A stretch of DNA of 64,000 nt from a virus, in IMG/VR virus record IMGVR_UViG_3300001472_000003, positions 15,475 through 79,474 of that record; one strand, given 5' to 3'. The stretch's first letter is position 1, and every line of letters starts with the position of its first letter. The notes beneath the pieces are model-generated. The model worked only from the letters and a program-made list of their open reading frames with translations. It did not search any database and was not told the origin of the DNA. A program made the translations under genes and the position numbers. Positions 24,988 to 33,474 of this stretch are shown one piece after another.

Positions 24988-25699
24988 ATTTTACATACTC
25001 TCTTGCTATAATATAATCGCGTACAAACCCAGATCTTACAATATCATCAATACCAAATTCTATCATAGCTACTGTTGACATATTTTTTAATATTTTTATT
25101 GTTTGTTTAAATCCTGTTTGCTCATTATTTAAATCTGATTGTCTAATATCACCACATAATATTAATTTAGAATTATTGCCTATTCTTGTTATTAATGAAT
25201 TAAGTTCATGGTCTGTCATATTTTGGAATTCATCAATTAATATTATTGAATTATCTAATGTTATACCACGAACAAATGATGTAGACATAAATTCTACTAT
25301 ATCTTTTTGTTTTAATATTTCATATGCATCACCTCTATTAAACATTTGATTAGTTATTTGTTTATAAGGTTCTTCATACACTTTCATCTTATCTTTTTGA
25401 CTTCCTGGAAGAAATCCCATATCTCTGGTGGGCACAACACTTCTAAATATATACATTTTGTTGTAACCCCCGCTTAATACATCGTTTAACGCATTGTATA
25501 TTGATATATAAGACTTACCCGTACCTGCATATCCATATAAGACTAGATGTTTATCTTGGTTATATTTGTTAAATGCTATTTCTTGATTGATTGTTTTTGG
25601 TTTTATTCTTCCTAATTTTAAATTGTTTTTAAGATTATTTTCACTTGATCCATTATGCTTATTCATTTGTCTTCGTTGTCTTTTAGATAATTTTGACAT
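24848..25699 (-). CDS. phoH: PhoH-like ATPase
   Basis: 283 aa. GYAGTGKSYIS is Walker A, IILIDEFQNMT Walker B, and LILCGDIRQSD the sensor region, all typical of PhoH proteins common in marine phages. The last 49 or so residues lie in the long overlap with the exonuclease gene and look atypical, so the C-terminus may be an extension. Function in phages is unsettled (ATPase/helicase-like, phosphate-linked in hosts). Confidence 0.85.
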   Translation of the reverse strand: MSKLSKRQRRQMNKHNGSSENNLKNNLKLGRIKPKTINQEIAFNKYNQDKHLVLYGYAGTGKSYISIYNALNDVLSGGYNKMYIFRSVVPTRDMGFLPGSQKDKMKVYEEPYKQITNQMFNRGDAYEILKQKDIVEFMSTSFVRGITLDNSIILIDEFQNMTDHELNSLITRIGNNSKLILCGDIRQSDLNNEQTGFKQTIKILKNMSTVAMIEFGIDDIVRSGFVRDYIIAREYVKYETIYPHSADSGIREAKAHYNGSRQSLSDSDWTSISVSDNGTISVK

Positions 25700-25725
25700 T
25701 AAGCAATCCTTGGTTAGAGTTAAAA

Positions 25726-25989
25726 TTAATCACCTACATTAACATTACCACTTCCAGTTGCTGTATGACCACATAATGTATTACCATCACCAGCATTGCA
25801 TACTGCAATGCCTCCTATAAATACTTTATTGGAGCCTGCAACAATATTTTGAGGAATATGAGGTAATGGCCCATGACCAGCTACCCCATCCATATGAACA
25901 ATAACTTTGTTACTATTAGCAAAGACACTAGATTGAGAAGGTATTAAATCTCCTCCAGATGTATCATTATCTCTTGATATACCAGGCAT
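25726..25989 (-). CDS. PAAR-domain spike tip protein
   Basis: 87 aa, MPGISRDNDTSGGDLIPSQS, then VHMDGVAGHGPLPH and CNAGDGNTLCGHTATGSGNV. The glycine-rich repeats with His and Cys placed for metal binding match PAAR proteins, which cap the contractile-tail spike. Supports myovirus morphology. Confidence 0.85.
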   Translation of the reverse strand: MPGISRDNDTSGGDLIPSQSSVFANSNKVIVHMDGVAGHGPLPHIPQNIVAGSNKVFIGGIAVCNAGDGNTLCGHTATGSGNVNVGD

Positions 25990-26297
25990 TATTGCAATCC
26001 TCCTCTATCTTTCCATTTTTTTGCAAAATTATTTAATTTAACCTCTTTAGTTGATCTGCCACCAACCCTATCCGCTAAAGCAGAAGTAGGATTTGCTTTA
26101 GCTATTCTTGATTGAAGTTCATTCCATCCACCATCTTTATTATTCATAGCACTTTTTTGTGACGATATAAAATTTGGTACAGATAAAACTTTTTTAATAT
26201 TGGGATTTAAATTGAGATACGATTCCATTTCGCCTATAGTCATAAATGTCTCTTCGTATTCATCAGTATCTATATTATGGAATTGATATGTTGGCAT
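25989..26297 (-). CDS. FmdB-like phage protein lacking the zinc cysteines
   Basis: 102 aa. The start MPTYQFHNIDTDEYEETFMT resembles the strands of an FmdB-type zinc ribbon, but no Cys pair is present. Similar proteins occur next to tail genes in marine T4-like phages, from memory. It shares one base with the PAAR gene, consistent with a tail or baseplate role. Confidence 0.65.
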   Translation of the reverse strand: MPTYQFHNIDTDEYEETFMTIGEMESYLNLNPNIKKVLSVPNFISSQKSAMNNKDGGWNELQSRIAKANPTSALADRVGGRSTKEVKLNNFAKKWKDRGGLQ

Positions 26298-26301
26298 GTT
26301 A

Positions 26302-26748
26302 TTATTTAGCTTTTTCTAGAGCTGGTAACATTCCAGGGAATGCTTCACTTACTAATTTATATGTAATATTTTTTATAGGACATTTTTTTTCTTTCATTCC
26401 TATTAATAATTTAGCATCATCTGGATGTACAAATTCAATCATCTGTAAAAACATTGTCTCTTTCTTAATGCGATGTAAATTAGGACTGCCACCAGATTCA
26501 GTTGTTAATAAGTGATTGGCTTTTCTAATTTCTTTATATATAAAAGTCTCAGCATTTATTGGTTCACCTGGTTTGTATGGTGGTTCTCCTTCTGGCAAAT
26601 CAAATACTGCTTTAGGATGAAATGTAAAATGTAAATAAGCTTGTAGATTAGGCACATGTTTTACATAATACTTTAATGCATCTGCTCTTTGTGTTTGGGG
26701 TTTTTTAGAGATGTCTTTTAACATCTGTGTAAATGTTGGTTTTGCCAT
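26302..26748 (-). CDS. DUF6433-like conserved phage protein
   Basis: 148 aa. PEGEPPYKPGEPINAE, LHRIKKETMFLQMIEFVHPD, DAKLLIGMKEKK and EAFPGMLP fit the pattern I recall for DUF6433, a family of T4-like marine phages. Function unknown. It lies between RNase H and tail genes, close to where T4 places helicase-loading functions. Confidence 0.7.
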   Translation of the reverse strand: MAKPTFTQMLKDISKKPQTQRADALKYYVKHVPNLQAYLHFTFHPKAVFDLPEGEPPYKPGEPINAETFIYKEIRKANHLLTTESGGSPNLHRIKKETMFLQMIEFVHPDDAKLLIGMKEKKCPIKNITYKLVSEAFPGMLPALEKAK

Positions 26749-27611
26749 TAGAATTCACCTATATTTTCCATTAAATTTTTTAGCTTATACTCAACAAAAT
26801 AATTAAATAATTTATCTCTTTTATTGATACTACTATTTATATAGGTATCAATGACCGATTTTTTAATATTTTGTGGTACATAATTTAAATCAATTAAGGT
26901 TTTATTTCTTACCCAATTGCGTGTAATCTCTTCATTAATTTTAATATCATCAACACAATTTAATATCTCCTCAAGCATCTTTTTTCTAAGAGGTCTTTGT
27001 CTGCTATTAATAAAGCAATCATCTTTAGATAATACATTCGGAATACCATCGCCACGATCACCTCTAGCTATATGTTCTAACAAGTAACCTTGAGGAGAAT
27101 CAGATTTAATCCATCTATTTCTTATAGGATCATATTGTTCAACGTTGGCATTTACTTGTAATTGTATAAAGTCTTTATCTGCAGATAATATAAGGATATA
27201 TTCTGTTGTACTATTCATAAGCTCAACACCATATTCCTGGCATAATGTGCCTATTATATCATCGGCTTCTGCACCAGCTATTTGCATAATCTTATATGGA
27301 AAATTATCAATAAGTTCTTGTTTTATTTTATCCATCTTTGCAAATAAAGCTGTCCAGTCTAATTCAGATTTCTGTCTAGCTACTTTTCTATGTGCTTTAT
27401 AATAAGGATAAAATTCTTTTCTCCAATATTTTTTATCATCACAGGCAAATACTAAATCACCATACTTACTGCCAAATTTATTTTTAAATCCACGTATTGT
27501 ATTAAGAACCATATGGCGCAACAGGTTCTCGGATATTTCTATATTAGTATGATTACCTATTTGCGCCATTAGATTCGCAATCATTACTTGATTCATATCT
27601 ACTATTATCAT
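26748..27611 (-). CDS. rnh: RNase H / 5'-3' exonuclease (T4 Rnh-like)
   Basis: 287 aa, close to T4 RNase H (305). MIIVDMNQ, LVFACDDKKYWRKEFYPYYK, AEADDIIGTLCQEYG and LILSADKDFIQLQ are the acidic metal-binding motifs of the FEN/T4 RNase H family. Removes RNA primers from Okazaki fragments. A promoter lies about 26 bp upstream. Confidence 0.9.
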   Translation of the reverse strand: MIIVDMNQVMIANLMAQIGNHTNIEISENLLRHMVLNTIRGFKNKFGSKYGDLVFACDDKKYWRKEFYPYYKAHRKVARQKSELDWTALFAKMDKIKQELIDNFPYKIMQIAGAEADDIIGTLCQEYGVELMNSTTEYILILSADKDFIQLQVNANVEQYDPIRNRWIKSDSPQGYLLEHIARGDRGDGIPNVLSKDDCFINSRQRPLRKKMLEEILNCVDDIKINEEITRNWVRNKTLIDLNYVPQNIKKSVIDTYINSSINKRDKLFNYFVEYKLKNLMENIGEF

Positions 27612-27636
27612 TTATCTCTCCGTTATAATATATTTT

Positions 27637-27665
27637 ATTATAACATATTAATGATAATAAATCAA
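27637..27665 (-). promoter_or_regulatory. sigma70-type promoter for rnh
   Basis: TTGATT (27660-27665), 17 bp, TATAAT (27637-27642), between the 34-aa peptide gene and rnh. Confidence 0.75.
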
Positions 27666-27670
27666 GTTAT

Positions 27671-27775
27671 TTAATTGGTTATTTTATGAATGCGATAATT
27701 TAGAACTTTATTTAATATCTCACGTTGATGATTACTAATCATTTTTTTAAATTGATATAGTGTGAAATAGTTCAT
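27671..27775 (-). CDS. 34-aa peptide downstream of a glutamine-riboswitch-like RNA
   Basis: MNYFTLYQFKKMISNHQREI, continuing basic to ITN. A strong GGGAGG ribosome site precedes the ATG. Known Downstream-peptide RNAs of marine cyanobacteria and phages likewise sit just before a short reading frame, which supports expression. The basic helical peptide is of unknown function; it could target nitrogen metabolism (inference). Confidence 0.65.
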   Translation of the reverse strand: MNYFTLYQFKKMISNHQREILNKVLNYRIHKITN

Positions 27776-27804
27776 AGCCACCCTCCCTTGTTAAAGTTTG
27801 AGTG

Positions 27805-27847
27805 CGTTCCTTCAGCGAATGCCTACTTCCGCCCTTTCGGGTGAACG
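27805..27847 (-). promoter_or_regulatory. Glutamine riboswitch (glnA / Downstream-peptide type)
   Basis: Minus strand: P1 CGTTC (27843-27847) pairs with GAACG (27805-27809). P2 is CCC/GGG closed by a GAAA loop (27832-27841). The conserved core CGGAAGTAGG (27822-27831) and CTGAAGGAACG (27805-27815) follow, with a short P3 (27821-27823 with 27814-27816). These match the consensus I recall for glutamine riboswitches. The CACCC at 27839-27843 can alternatively pair with GGGTG (27779-27783) beside the peptide's ribosome site, a possible switch. Confidence 0.8.
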
Positions 27848-27856
27848 TATACTTAT

Positions 27857-28087
27857 TTATGTATCATTGTTATTAGATATTTGTTTTATGGTGGTAAGAC
27901 TTTTTTTCACATCAACAATATTTTCATTCCCTATAAGATCAATTATTAATGATGTTACTCCAATATCATGATCTAATATTGCCATTTGCTCATTAAGTTT
28001 TATTAATTGTTTTTTGTAATAAGCCAATTCTTGTTGTTTTCTTAGTCTTGATTCAATTAAATCTGCTAATGATATTATTTTACTCAT
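27857..28087 (-). CDS. Small coiled-coil protein (76 aa)
   Basis: Helical with heptads (LRKQQELAYYKKQLIKLNEQ). Overlaps the HesB gene by an ATGA junction. Its stop overlaps a CATAAATA element that resembles a late promoter, possibly that of the riboswitch RNA. Confidence 0.65.
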   Translation of the reverse strand: MSKIISLADLIESRLRKQQELAYYKKQLIKLNEQMAILDHDIGVTSLIIDLIGNENIVDVKKSLTTIKQISNNNDT

Positions 28088-28392
28088 ACCGCGAAGCTTT
28101 CACCACATCCACATGATGCAACAGAATTTGGATTTATTACTTTTAGATAGGATCCCCCCAATTCATTAACATAATCAATAGTACAACCTATAACAAACAT
28201 TTCACAAACGGGATCTAAAACAAGTATATCATCTATAGGATCACTCCATTTAACATCCGGCCATTTGGATTTAAAATCCCAAACATATGTCCATCCGCTA
28301 CATCCACCACCTTTAACTCCTAATGTAACATAGTCTCCAGGTGTTGCAACTTCTTTTAAATATTTTTTTGCGTTTTCAGTTAACTTAATCAT
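28084..28392 (-). CDS. HesB/IscA-type A-type Fe-S carrier
   Basis: 102 aa. GVKGGGCSGWTYVWDF and the C-terminal CGCGESF give the three conserved Cys (Cx~60CxC). The family delivers Fe-S clusters to target enzymes. In this genome it could serve the radical SAM protein or NrdAB partner proteins; that link is inference. HesB genes occur in many marine T4-like phages. Confidence 0.9.
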   Translation of the reverse strand: MIKLTENAKKYLKEVATPGDYVTLGVKGGGCSGWTYVWDFKSKWPDVKWSDPIDDILVLDPVCEMFVIGCTIDYVNELGGSYLKVINPNSVASCGCGESFAV

Positions 28393-29009
28393 CTTACTTT
28401 AGCTACAGATCCGTCTTTTTTAGCATGAAATGCTTCAAAATCAACATTAGGATATTCTTTCTTTAAGGATAATAATGCATTTAAATTACCTTTATCATCA
28501 TCAAATAATCTTACTCTTTTATATATCTTTTGGTTAAGGTATTTTTTAAATACTACTACTTTATTATCTTTTGCTGGTCCTGGACCTAAATTGCCTGATC
28601 TTTCAACATATATCTTATCAATATCTATACCTTGTTTTCGAAATGTATCTAAAAATAAATCTCTGTCATCAAAATCGGCTCGTGCGGTAACTATAATAAC
28701 TTTTGAACCAGAACGGGTAGCATGGTTTAATATAACTTTAACCTTATTAATCATTTTAGCTATTGGTGTAGATGTTTTATTAAAAATCTCTGCATTTTTA
28801 AATTCACCAAAGTCAAATTTTTCACCTGATTTTATTTTATAATTATTAAATTGTTTATTTGATAATTTTTTAATTGTTTTGCCATCTTTAACAACACCAA
28901 CTTTTGCTTTAGTAATAAACATTGTCTCATCAACGTCAAATATGGTTAATCCTTTTCCGGCAGCTTCTTCTAAAAATGATTTATAACGAAGCATCATAAT
29001 ATTCGCCAT
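28389..29009 (-). CDS. HAD-superfamily phosphatase-like protein
   Basis: 206 aa. IFDVDETMF carries the DxDET nucleophile motif (about residues 23-31), VIIVTARADFDDRDLFLD motif II, and VRLFDDDKGNLNALL the DD of motif IV. Such domains act on nucleotide or polynucleotide 3'-phosphates in T4-like phages. Substrate not proven. Confidence 0.8.
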   Translation of the reverse strand: MANIMMLRYKSFLEEAAGKGLTIFDVDETMFITKAKVGVVKDGKTIKKLSNKQFNNYKIKSGEKFDFGEFKNAEIFNKTSTPIAKMINKVKVILNHATRSGSKVIIVTARADFDDRDLFLDTFRKQGIDIDKIYVERSGNLGPGPAKDNKVVVFKKYLNQKIYKRVRLFDDDKGNLNALLSLKKEYPNVDFEAFHAKKDGSVAKVR

Positions 29010-29012
29010 AAT

Positions 29013-29345
29013 TTATTCCTCTCCAAAATCAAATGCAAATGTAATATCAGAATTCTCTATTTTCATTTTAGATGCATATTCTTGTAGAGTGTGGGATAAA
29101 CCAACTCTTCTAGCTAAGGTTGATTTAATTGCTTCATGAATTAAAAGCATATCTTGTTTATAAGCTTTATCTTCATCAATATTGACACCCATAACTTCTA
29201 ATTCAGTAAATATCTTCATTGAGATATCTATAGACATATTTCTTACAAATGATAATCTTGTTTTAGCTATAGATAATCTCATATCATCTATAGATTGAGG
29301 CGGTGATGATTTTTTATATATTGGAAATTCTATTATATTAGACAT
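29013..29345 (-). CDS. Hypothetical helical protein (110 aa)
   Basis: Mostly helical; LLIHEAIKSTLARRVGLSHT near the middle and an acidic C-terminus. I associate similar proteins with marine T4-like phages but claim no function. Confidence 0.7.
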   Translation of the reverse strand: MSNIIEFPIYKKSSPPQSIDDMRLSIAKTRLSFVRNMSIDISMKIFTELEVMGVNIDEDKAYKQDMLLIHEAIKSTLARRVGLSHTLQEYASKMKIENSDITFAFDFGEE

Positions 29346-29366
29346 TAATATCTCCTAACATATTAT

Positions 29367-29897
29367 TTATCTCATCTTGCTTTTTGTTTTCTTTTGTTTA
29401 GTTTTTGTATAAAGTGCACTAAGTGGAGATCTATCTTCCTCAGCCATTTCTTTTGTGTATAATCCAATATCATCATATACCGTATTTATTGATCTTTTTA
29501 CTGTACCATCGGGATTGTATGCTTTTGCTACACATATATACTTCATTTTATTTTGTTGGTCAACACCATACATAGGATCTATCCAATCTCCTCTTTTGAG
29601 ATAAGCCTCCATATGTCGGATATAACCATCTACATCAGCTAATTTGGATATAGATCCTTTTATATTTCTTCTTATTGCTGATCTTAATTCTGCACGCATA
29701 TCTTTGTTAATTTTAATCCAACTTCTAACATTCTTTAAAGATAATGGATTGTCTTCTGGAATTGCAACAACATTAGGATGTATACCATAATAGCCACTAT
29801 TAGGATTTTTATTTTTCTTGGCTTCTCTTGCCTTTTCTAATCTAGCTATTAATATATCTTTTTGTTCTTGCGTCATTGACTGTTTCTTTTTATACAT
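29367..29897 (-). CDS. Conserved basic phage protein (176 aa)
   Basis: Lys-rich ends flank a central segment (MEAYLKRGDWIDPMYGVDQQ). No domain recognised. It overlaps the upstream gene by 1 nt. Confidence 0.7.
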   Translation of the reverse strand: MYKKKQSMTQEQKDILIARLEKAREAKKNKNPNSGYYGIHPNVVAIPEDNPLSLKNVRSWIKINKDMRAELRSAIRRNIKGSISKLADVDGYIRHMEAYLKRGDWIDPMYGVDQQNKMKYICVAKAYNPDGTVKRSINTVYDDIGLYTKEMAEEDRSPLSALYTKTKQKKTKSKMR

Positions 29898-30118
29898 TAA
29901 TCTCCTCCTTCAAATTCAGGATATGGCATTGGTTTTTCTAAACCAAATTCATCATCCATATAAGCCATAACAATTTCTAGTTCAAATTCTATATTGTCAC
30001 TTAAATAAATAATGAAAGCATTTAGACCTTCTTCACCATCATATATAAGATATTGTTTATCGAGAGTCTTCCAATATTTTCGTATAGCAGCTTTATATAC
30101 TTCTTTTGTAAAATACAT
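29897..30118 (-). CDS. Hypothetical acidic protein (73 aa)
   Basis: MYFTKEVYKAAIRKYWKTLD, then acidic. First gene after the promoter at 30146. Family not recognised. Confidence 0.7.
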   Translation of the reverse strand: MYFTKEVYKAAIRKYWKTLDKQYLIYDGEEGLNAFIIYLSDNIEFELEIVMAYMDDEFGLEKPMPYPEFEGGD

Positions 30119-30145
30119 ATCAATTCCTTTTTTATTTTATAATTT

Positions 30146-30174
30146 ATTATATCACAAAAATAATTAAAGGTCAA
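30146..30174 (-). promoter_or_regulatory. sigma70-type early promoter
   Basis: TTGACC (30169-30174), 17 bp, TATAAT (30146-30151); spacer close to the strong early set. Confidence 0.85.
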
Positions 30175-30186
30175 CAAGTAATTTAC

Positions 30187-30309
30187 TTATTTTGCATATT
30201 TTTTAATAACATCATAATAATTTTTTGTAAGTTCAGCATGATCTAATTTTAAAAGTTCATTCTCTGCTTGTAATTTTTTTATTAATCTTAATGCTTCAAT
30301 TAGGTTCAT
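30187..30309 (-). CDS. 40-aa coiled-coil peptide
   Basis: MNLIEALRLIKKLQAENELL with a clear heptad, then a basic tail. Start overlaps the end of the glycosyltransferase gene. Moderate confidence because of size. Confidence 0.55.
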   Translation of the reverse strand: MNLIEALRLIKKLQAENELLKLDHAELTKNYYDVIKKYAK

Positions 30310-31276
30310 TTAATACTCCTTTTAACATTTGTTCCCATTGCATTTTTCTTACTTCCCATGTATAGAATGAGTCAGCATATGTTTTTGTCATTTGTACTCT
30401 GTGTTGAGCTTGTTCGGAATTTATAATTTTTATAGCTTGTATTAAATTAGCCGCAAATTTATTAGCATGTCGTGGTGCATCCTCATCCCACTGATACATA
30501 TGAGTCCAGTTAGCAGCAGTCTCGGGAAGAGCCGCTAAATTAGGATGAACACAATATAATCCTGCTGACATTGCTTCCATTAAACACATACACGATGTCT
30601 CATGCCAAATAGATGGATATGCCCATATATGATTTGTTTGTAATGCAGAGCGTATTTCTTCATTAGATACTGATCCATGATAATTAATTTTAGGATGGGA
30701 TTTACATATATCAAATAATTTTTGATAAGGTTTATCTCTTTCTTCCCAACCATATATAGCAAATGATGAGAATACATCCAATTCAATATTATCAAACATC
30801 TCACATAATTTCTGGAATACCGCCACTAATAAATCCAAACCTCTATGAGGAGTAGAATGATACATAAGCTTTATTTTTGTTGAGAAATCTTTTGTGTGTG
30901 TTGGTATAGGATCTATAGCATTTTGTAATACTACACATTTTGAATAAGGTATATTATAATATTTTGCATATCCTTCTAGTTGCCAATTAGAGACAAATAC
31001 TAATTTATCAAATTTCTTCCATCCTTCATTCTTTAAATGTTCCGACTCAGGATCTCCGGGTAAATCATGCAACCAATAGATAGTCTTTTTATTTGGGTCT
31101 ATATTTCTTACCCTAGAACAAATTATCTGAAAATTATTAAGTAATTCTTTATCTAATCTGTTGTGTAGCCCAAATTTCATTATTTCAGTGCCACCCATTG
31201 CATTTCTATCTGTCTCATTTGTCTCTGGAGTATTTTCTTTAATAGCACTATCATATATATTTAATGTAACCGCCAT
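30296..31276 (-). CDS. Glycosyltransferase family 4-like protein
   Basis: 326 aa. IKLMYHSTPHRGLDLLVAVF and ETSCMCLMEAMSAGLYCV (the EX7E-type donor site) are typical GT4 (GT-B) features, as is GSVSNEEIRSALQTNHIWAY. Likely transfers a sugar to a phage or host acceptor. Acceptor unknown. Confidence 0.8.
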   Translation of the reverse strand: MAVTLNIYDSAIKENTPETNETDRNAMGGTEIMKFGLHNRLDKELLNNFQIICSRVRNIDPNKKTIYWLHDLPGDPESEHLKNEGWKKFDKLVFVSNWQLEGYAKYYNIPYSKCVVLQNAIDPIPTHTKDFSTKIKLMYHSTPHRGLDLLVAVFQKLCEMFDNIELDVFSSFAIYGWEERDKPYQKLFDICKSHPKINYHGSVSNEEIRSALQTNHIWAYPSIWHETSCMCLMEAMSAGLYCVHPNLAALPETAANWTHMYQWDEDAPRHANKFAANLIQAIKIINSEQAQHRVQMTKTYADSFYTWEVRKMQWEQMLKGVLNEPN

Positions 31277-31290
31277 AATAATCTCACCTT

Positions 31291-31521
31291 CTATTTAATA
31301 TTATATCTTTCTTGTAATTCTTTATATCCACCAATATGTTTATTATCAATAAAAATTTGTGGTAATGTTCTTACTGATGCGGCTCTTTCTAATAACTCAG
31401 CCTTATGATGAGGATGATATCCTATATTATATTCAATATAAGTATGGTTATTACTTTCAATAAGATCTTTAGCCATATCACAAAATGAACAACCTTCACG
31501 TGTATATATCTCAATGTTCAT
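31291..31521 (-). CDS. grx: Glutaredoxin
   Basis: 76 aa, MNIEIYTREGCSFCDMA with the CxxC active site (CSFC), TLPQIFIDNKHIGGYKEL with the cis-Pro and GG of the thioredoxin fold. It can reduce the phage ribonucleotide reductase, whose C-terminal CESC tail is encoded nearby. Confidence 0.9.
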   Translation of the reverse strand: MNIEIYTREGCSFCDMAKDLIESNNHTYIEYNIGYHPHHKAELLERAASVRTLPQIFIDNKHIGGYKELQERYNIK

Positions 31522-31793
31522 TAATTAGATGTCTTTCCAGTTGATACTGGTTTGTTTGGATTGCCCCATGATATATTTGATTTAATTTTAATATATCTTT
31601 TATTAGTTTCTTTTTTATTGGGATTATTTATTGTAATCCATGGATTTAATCCTTTTCTCCATGCAGTTATAATATGATTCATTTTAATTGTTGGATCTAG
31701 ATCTCTCTTAACTGCTTTTAAAGTATTTTTAGATACATTGTTATGGAGACCTTTTGATGTATAGCCATCACTTTTACTTTTTCTACGCGGCAT
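31521..31793 (-). CDS. Conserved basic protein (90 aa)
   Basis: Lys-rich with WRKGLNPWITINNPNKKETN, a motif I recall from small proteins of T4-like marine phages. Overlaps glutaredoxin by 1 nt. Nucleic-acid binding is plausible. Confidence 0.7.
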   Translation of the reverse strand: MPRRKSKSDGYTSKGLHNNVSKNTLKAVKRDLDPTIKMNHIITAWRKGLNPWITINNPNKKETNKRYIKIKSNISWGNPNKPVSTGKTSN

Positions 31794-31806
31794 AATATAA
31801 TTACTC

Positions 31807-32178
31807 CTAATTCACCTCTGTTATTGATATAATTTTTGATATATATTTGTCTTCATTAAAACTCACTTCCGCCGACAACAAATCACTTTTAAATATTACA
31901 TCATTAATATTTGCATCCAGTCCAAAATATTGCCATTGTGTTCTAAAATAAGATAACATTTTTGTATTATCAGAAAATAAAAGAGTATATATTGCCTTAT
32001 TATTAGCAGCATCCCATGTTCTATCTCTTCTAACAAGGGAATAACTATCTTTTGCAGATATAAGATGAGCATCTATAAATTGTTGAAAATCCGGATTATC
32101 ACTATTATGGTCTGTATGAAAATCGTCAAATGTTGCATACACTGATGTGCAAGTAATTTCTATTATTATTTCATACAT
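31807..32178 (-). CDS. Hypothetical protein (123 aa)
   Basis: Alpha/beta protein without a recognised family. Directly follows the RuvC-like gene, with which it may be co-translated. Confidence 0.65.
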   Translation of the reverse strand: MYEIIIEITCTSVYATFDDFHTDHNSDNPDFQQFIDAHLISAKDSYSLVRRDRTWDAANNKAIYTLLFSDNTKMLSYFRTQWQYFGLDANINDVIFKSDLLSAEVSFNEDKYISKIISITEVN

Positions 32179-32745
32179 TTATTTATCCTCTGCTTTATAT
32201 ATGAGATCGGTATAATTATGGTAGCCATATTTGCATATCCAATAACTATCTATAATATCACTTGTAGGTGTAATATTATTTTCTTTGAGTGATAATTCTT
32301 CTCTAATATTTATATTCTCAATTTCTGTAAATTTATCTATCATCATATATTTATTAGCATTACCTTTACCAGTAGCATACTTTTTAATAACTGTAGGCGG
32401 TATAGATTGATAATTTATTTTATTATTAAATAATTTGTGTTTTAATAGTCCTACATTTTCACCTATATGAAAAACCATTCCTGTTGACCCAAATGAATAA
32501 TTTTCTATAATAACTAAATCACTTTCTTTACATTTATCTATAGCCCAAGAAGATATATTATCAAATCTTTCTTCTTGTGTGTTATATACCGGATGAGGAA
32601 ACCCTATAATATTATTATATTTGTTATGCAATTTTTTACGGTCCGATAAAAAATAAAATTTACAGTCTTGATAATTAAAATTATCTCCTTCAAAAATGCA
32701 TATACAAGGAGATGATATAGAATAATCTATTCCTGTTATAATCAT
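32179..32745 (-). CDS. RuvC-like Holliday junction resolvase (RNase H fold)
   Basis: 188 aa. TGIDYSISSP provides the first catalytic Asp, VIIENYSFGSTG the Glu on the fourth strand, and TSDIIDSYWI the C-terminal Asp, the RNase H-fold resolvase pattern. Would resolve branched DNA before packaging, in place of T4 gp49 (endonuclease VII). Confidence 0.7.
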   Translation of the reverse strand: MIITGIDYSISSPCICIFEGDNFNYQDCKFYFLSDRKKLHNKYNNIIGFPHPVYNTQEERFDNISSWAIDKCKESDLVIIENYSFGSTGMVFHIGENVGLLKHKLFNNKINYQSIPPTVIKKYATGKGNANKYMMIDKFTEIENINIREELSLKENNITPTSDIIDSYWICKYGYHNYTDLIYKAEDK

Positions 32746-32930
32746 ATTATTGATAAAGCAACATCACAAATATTAACTATACGTCTGATTGCAATTTCAT
32801 CACCAGCTAATTCTTCAGCTGTTCTTACTTCTTTTATTTCTTTTATTATATACTCAAATTCTTCTTTAGTCAACTCTTTTTTTTCAAAACCTTCTTTGGC
32901 TTCTTGAATTTCTTTTTCTAAAGTATCCAT
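32742..32930 (-). CDS. Small acidic helical protein (62 aa)
   Basis: Start at 32930 (MDTLEKEIQEAKEGF) avoids overlap with the lipoprotein gene. Glu/Lys-rich helix. Unknown function. Confidence 0.65.
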   Translation of the reverse strand: MDTLEKEIQEAKEGFEKKELTKEEFEYIIKEIKEVRTAEELAGDEIAIRRIVNICDVALSII

Positions 32931-33310
32931 TATCTTCCACTCCATGCTTTCTTAGCCGCATTTAATCTACCATTTGCTGTTTTAACACCTAGCTCACAAA
33001 ATTTCTGGCTTCCGCCTTTTAACATTTTATTAGCATGTTTATTTAGACCTTGCATATTTTTCGCTTGTGGGTCATCTCTAAATGAGGTATAGACAGCTAA
33101 TGCTTCTGTTTGTTCTACCACATATATCCATCCCCTGCTACCAACTTCATAACTACAATCAACCCTATCTAGTGATAACTTTGCATATGTCCAATGTCCT
33201 ACCATATAGGAATCATGATCTCTTGGTAGTAGGTTTGTTATTGATGATAGACTACATGAGGATAACATTATTGCTAATATCATTATATATATTTTATTCA
33301 TCGTATTCAT
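32930..33310 (-). CDS. Putative lipoprotein (126 aa)
   Basis: N-terminus MNTMNKIYIMILAIMLSSCS contains a lipobox (LSSC), so lipidation at Cys 19 is predicted. A GGGAG ribosome site 6 nt before 33310 supports that start. The mature part has two more Cys. Could be a lysis (spanin-like) or exclusion protein. Confidence 0.65.
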   Translation of the reverse strand: MNTMNKIYIMILAIMLSSCSLSSITNLLPRDHDSYMVGHWTYAKLSLDRVDCSYEVGSRGWIYVVEQTEALAVYTSFRDDPQAKNMQGLNKHANKMLKGGSQKFCELGVKTANGRLNAAKKAWSGR

Positions 33311-33470
33311 TATATTCTCCCATATCTACTGGTTCTTCTTCATTCATGTTTTCACTACTTATATATCCCCCACAATAACAACAATATTCTATTGTTTCAG
33401 AGTTCTCTGATATAACTTTATATTCTTCTAAACAGTCACTGCACTTTACTTTTATAATTTTTTGGCTCAT
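33294..33470 (-). CDS. Small zinc-ribbon protein (58 aa)
   Basis: Two CxxC pairs, KCSDC at about residues 9-13 and YCCYCGG near residue 30, form a zinc ribbon, followed by an acidic tail. Overlaps the lipoprotein gene by 17 nt. Confidence 0.65.
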   Translation of the reverse strand: MSQKIIKVKCSDCLEEYKVISENSETIEYCCYCGGYISSENMNEEEPVDMGEYNEYDE

Positions 33471-33474
33471 AATA

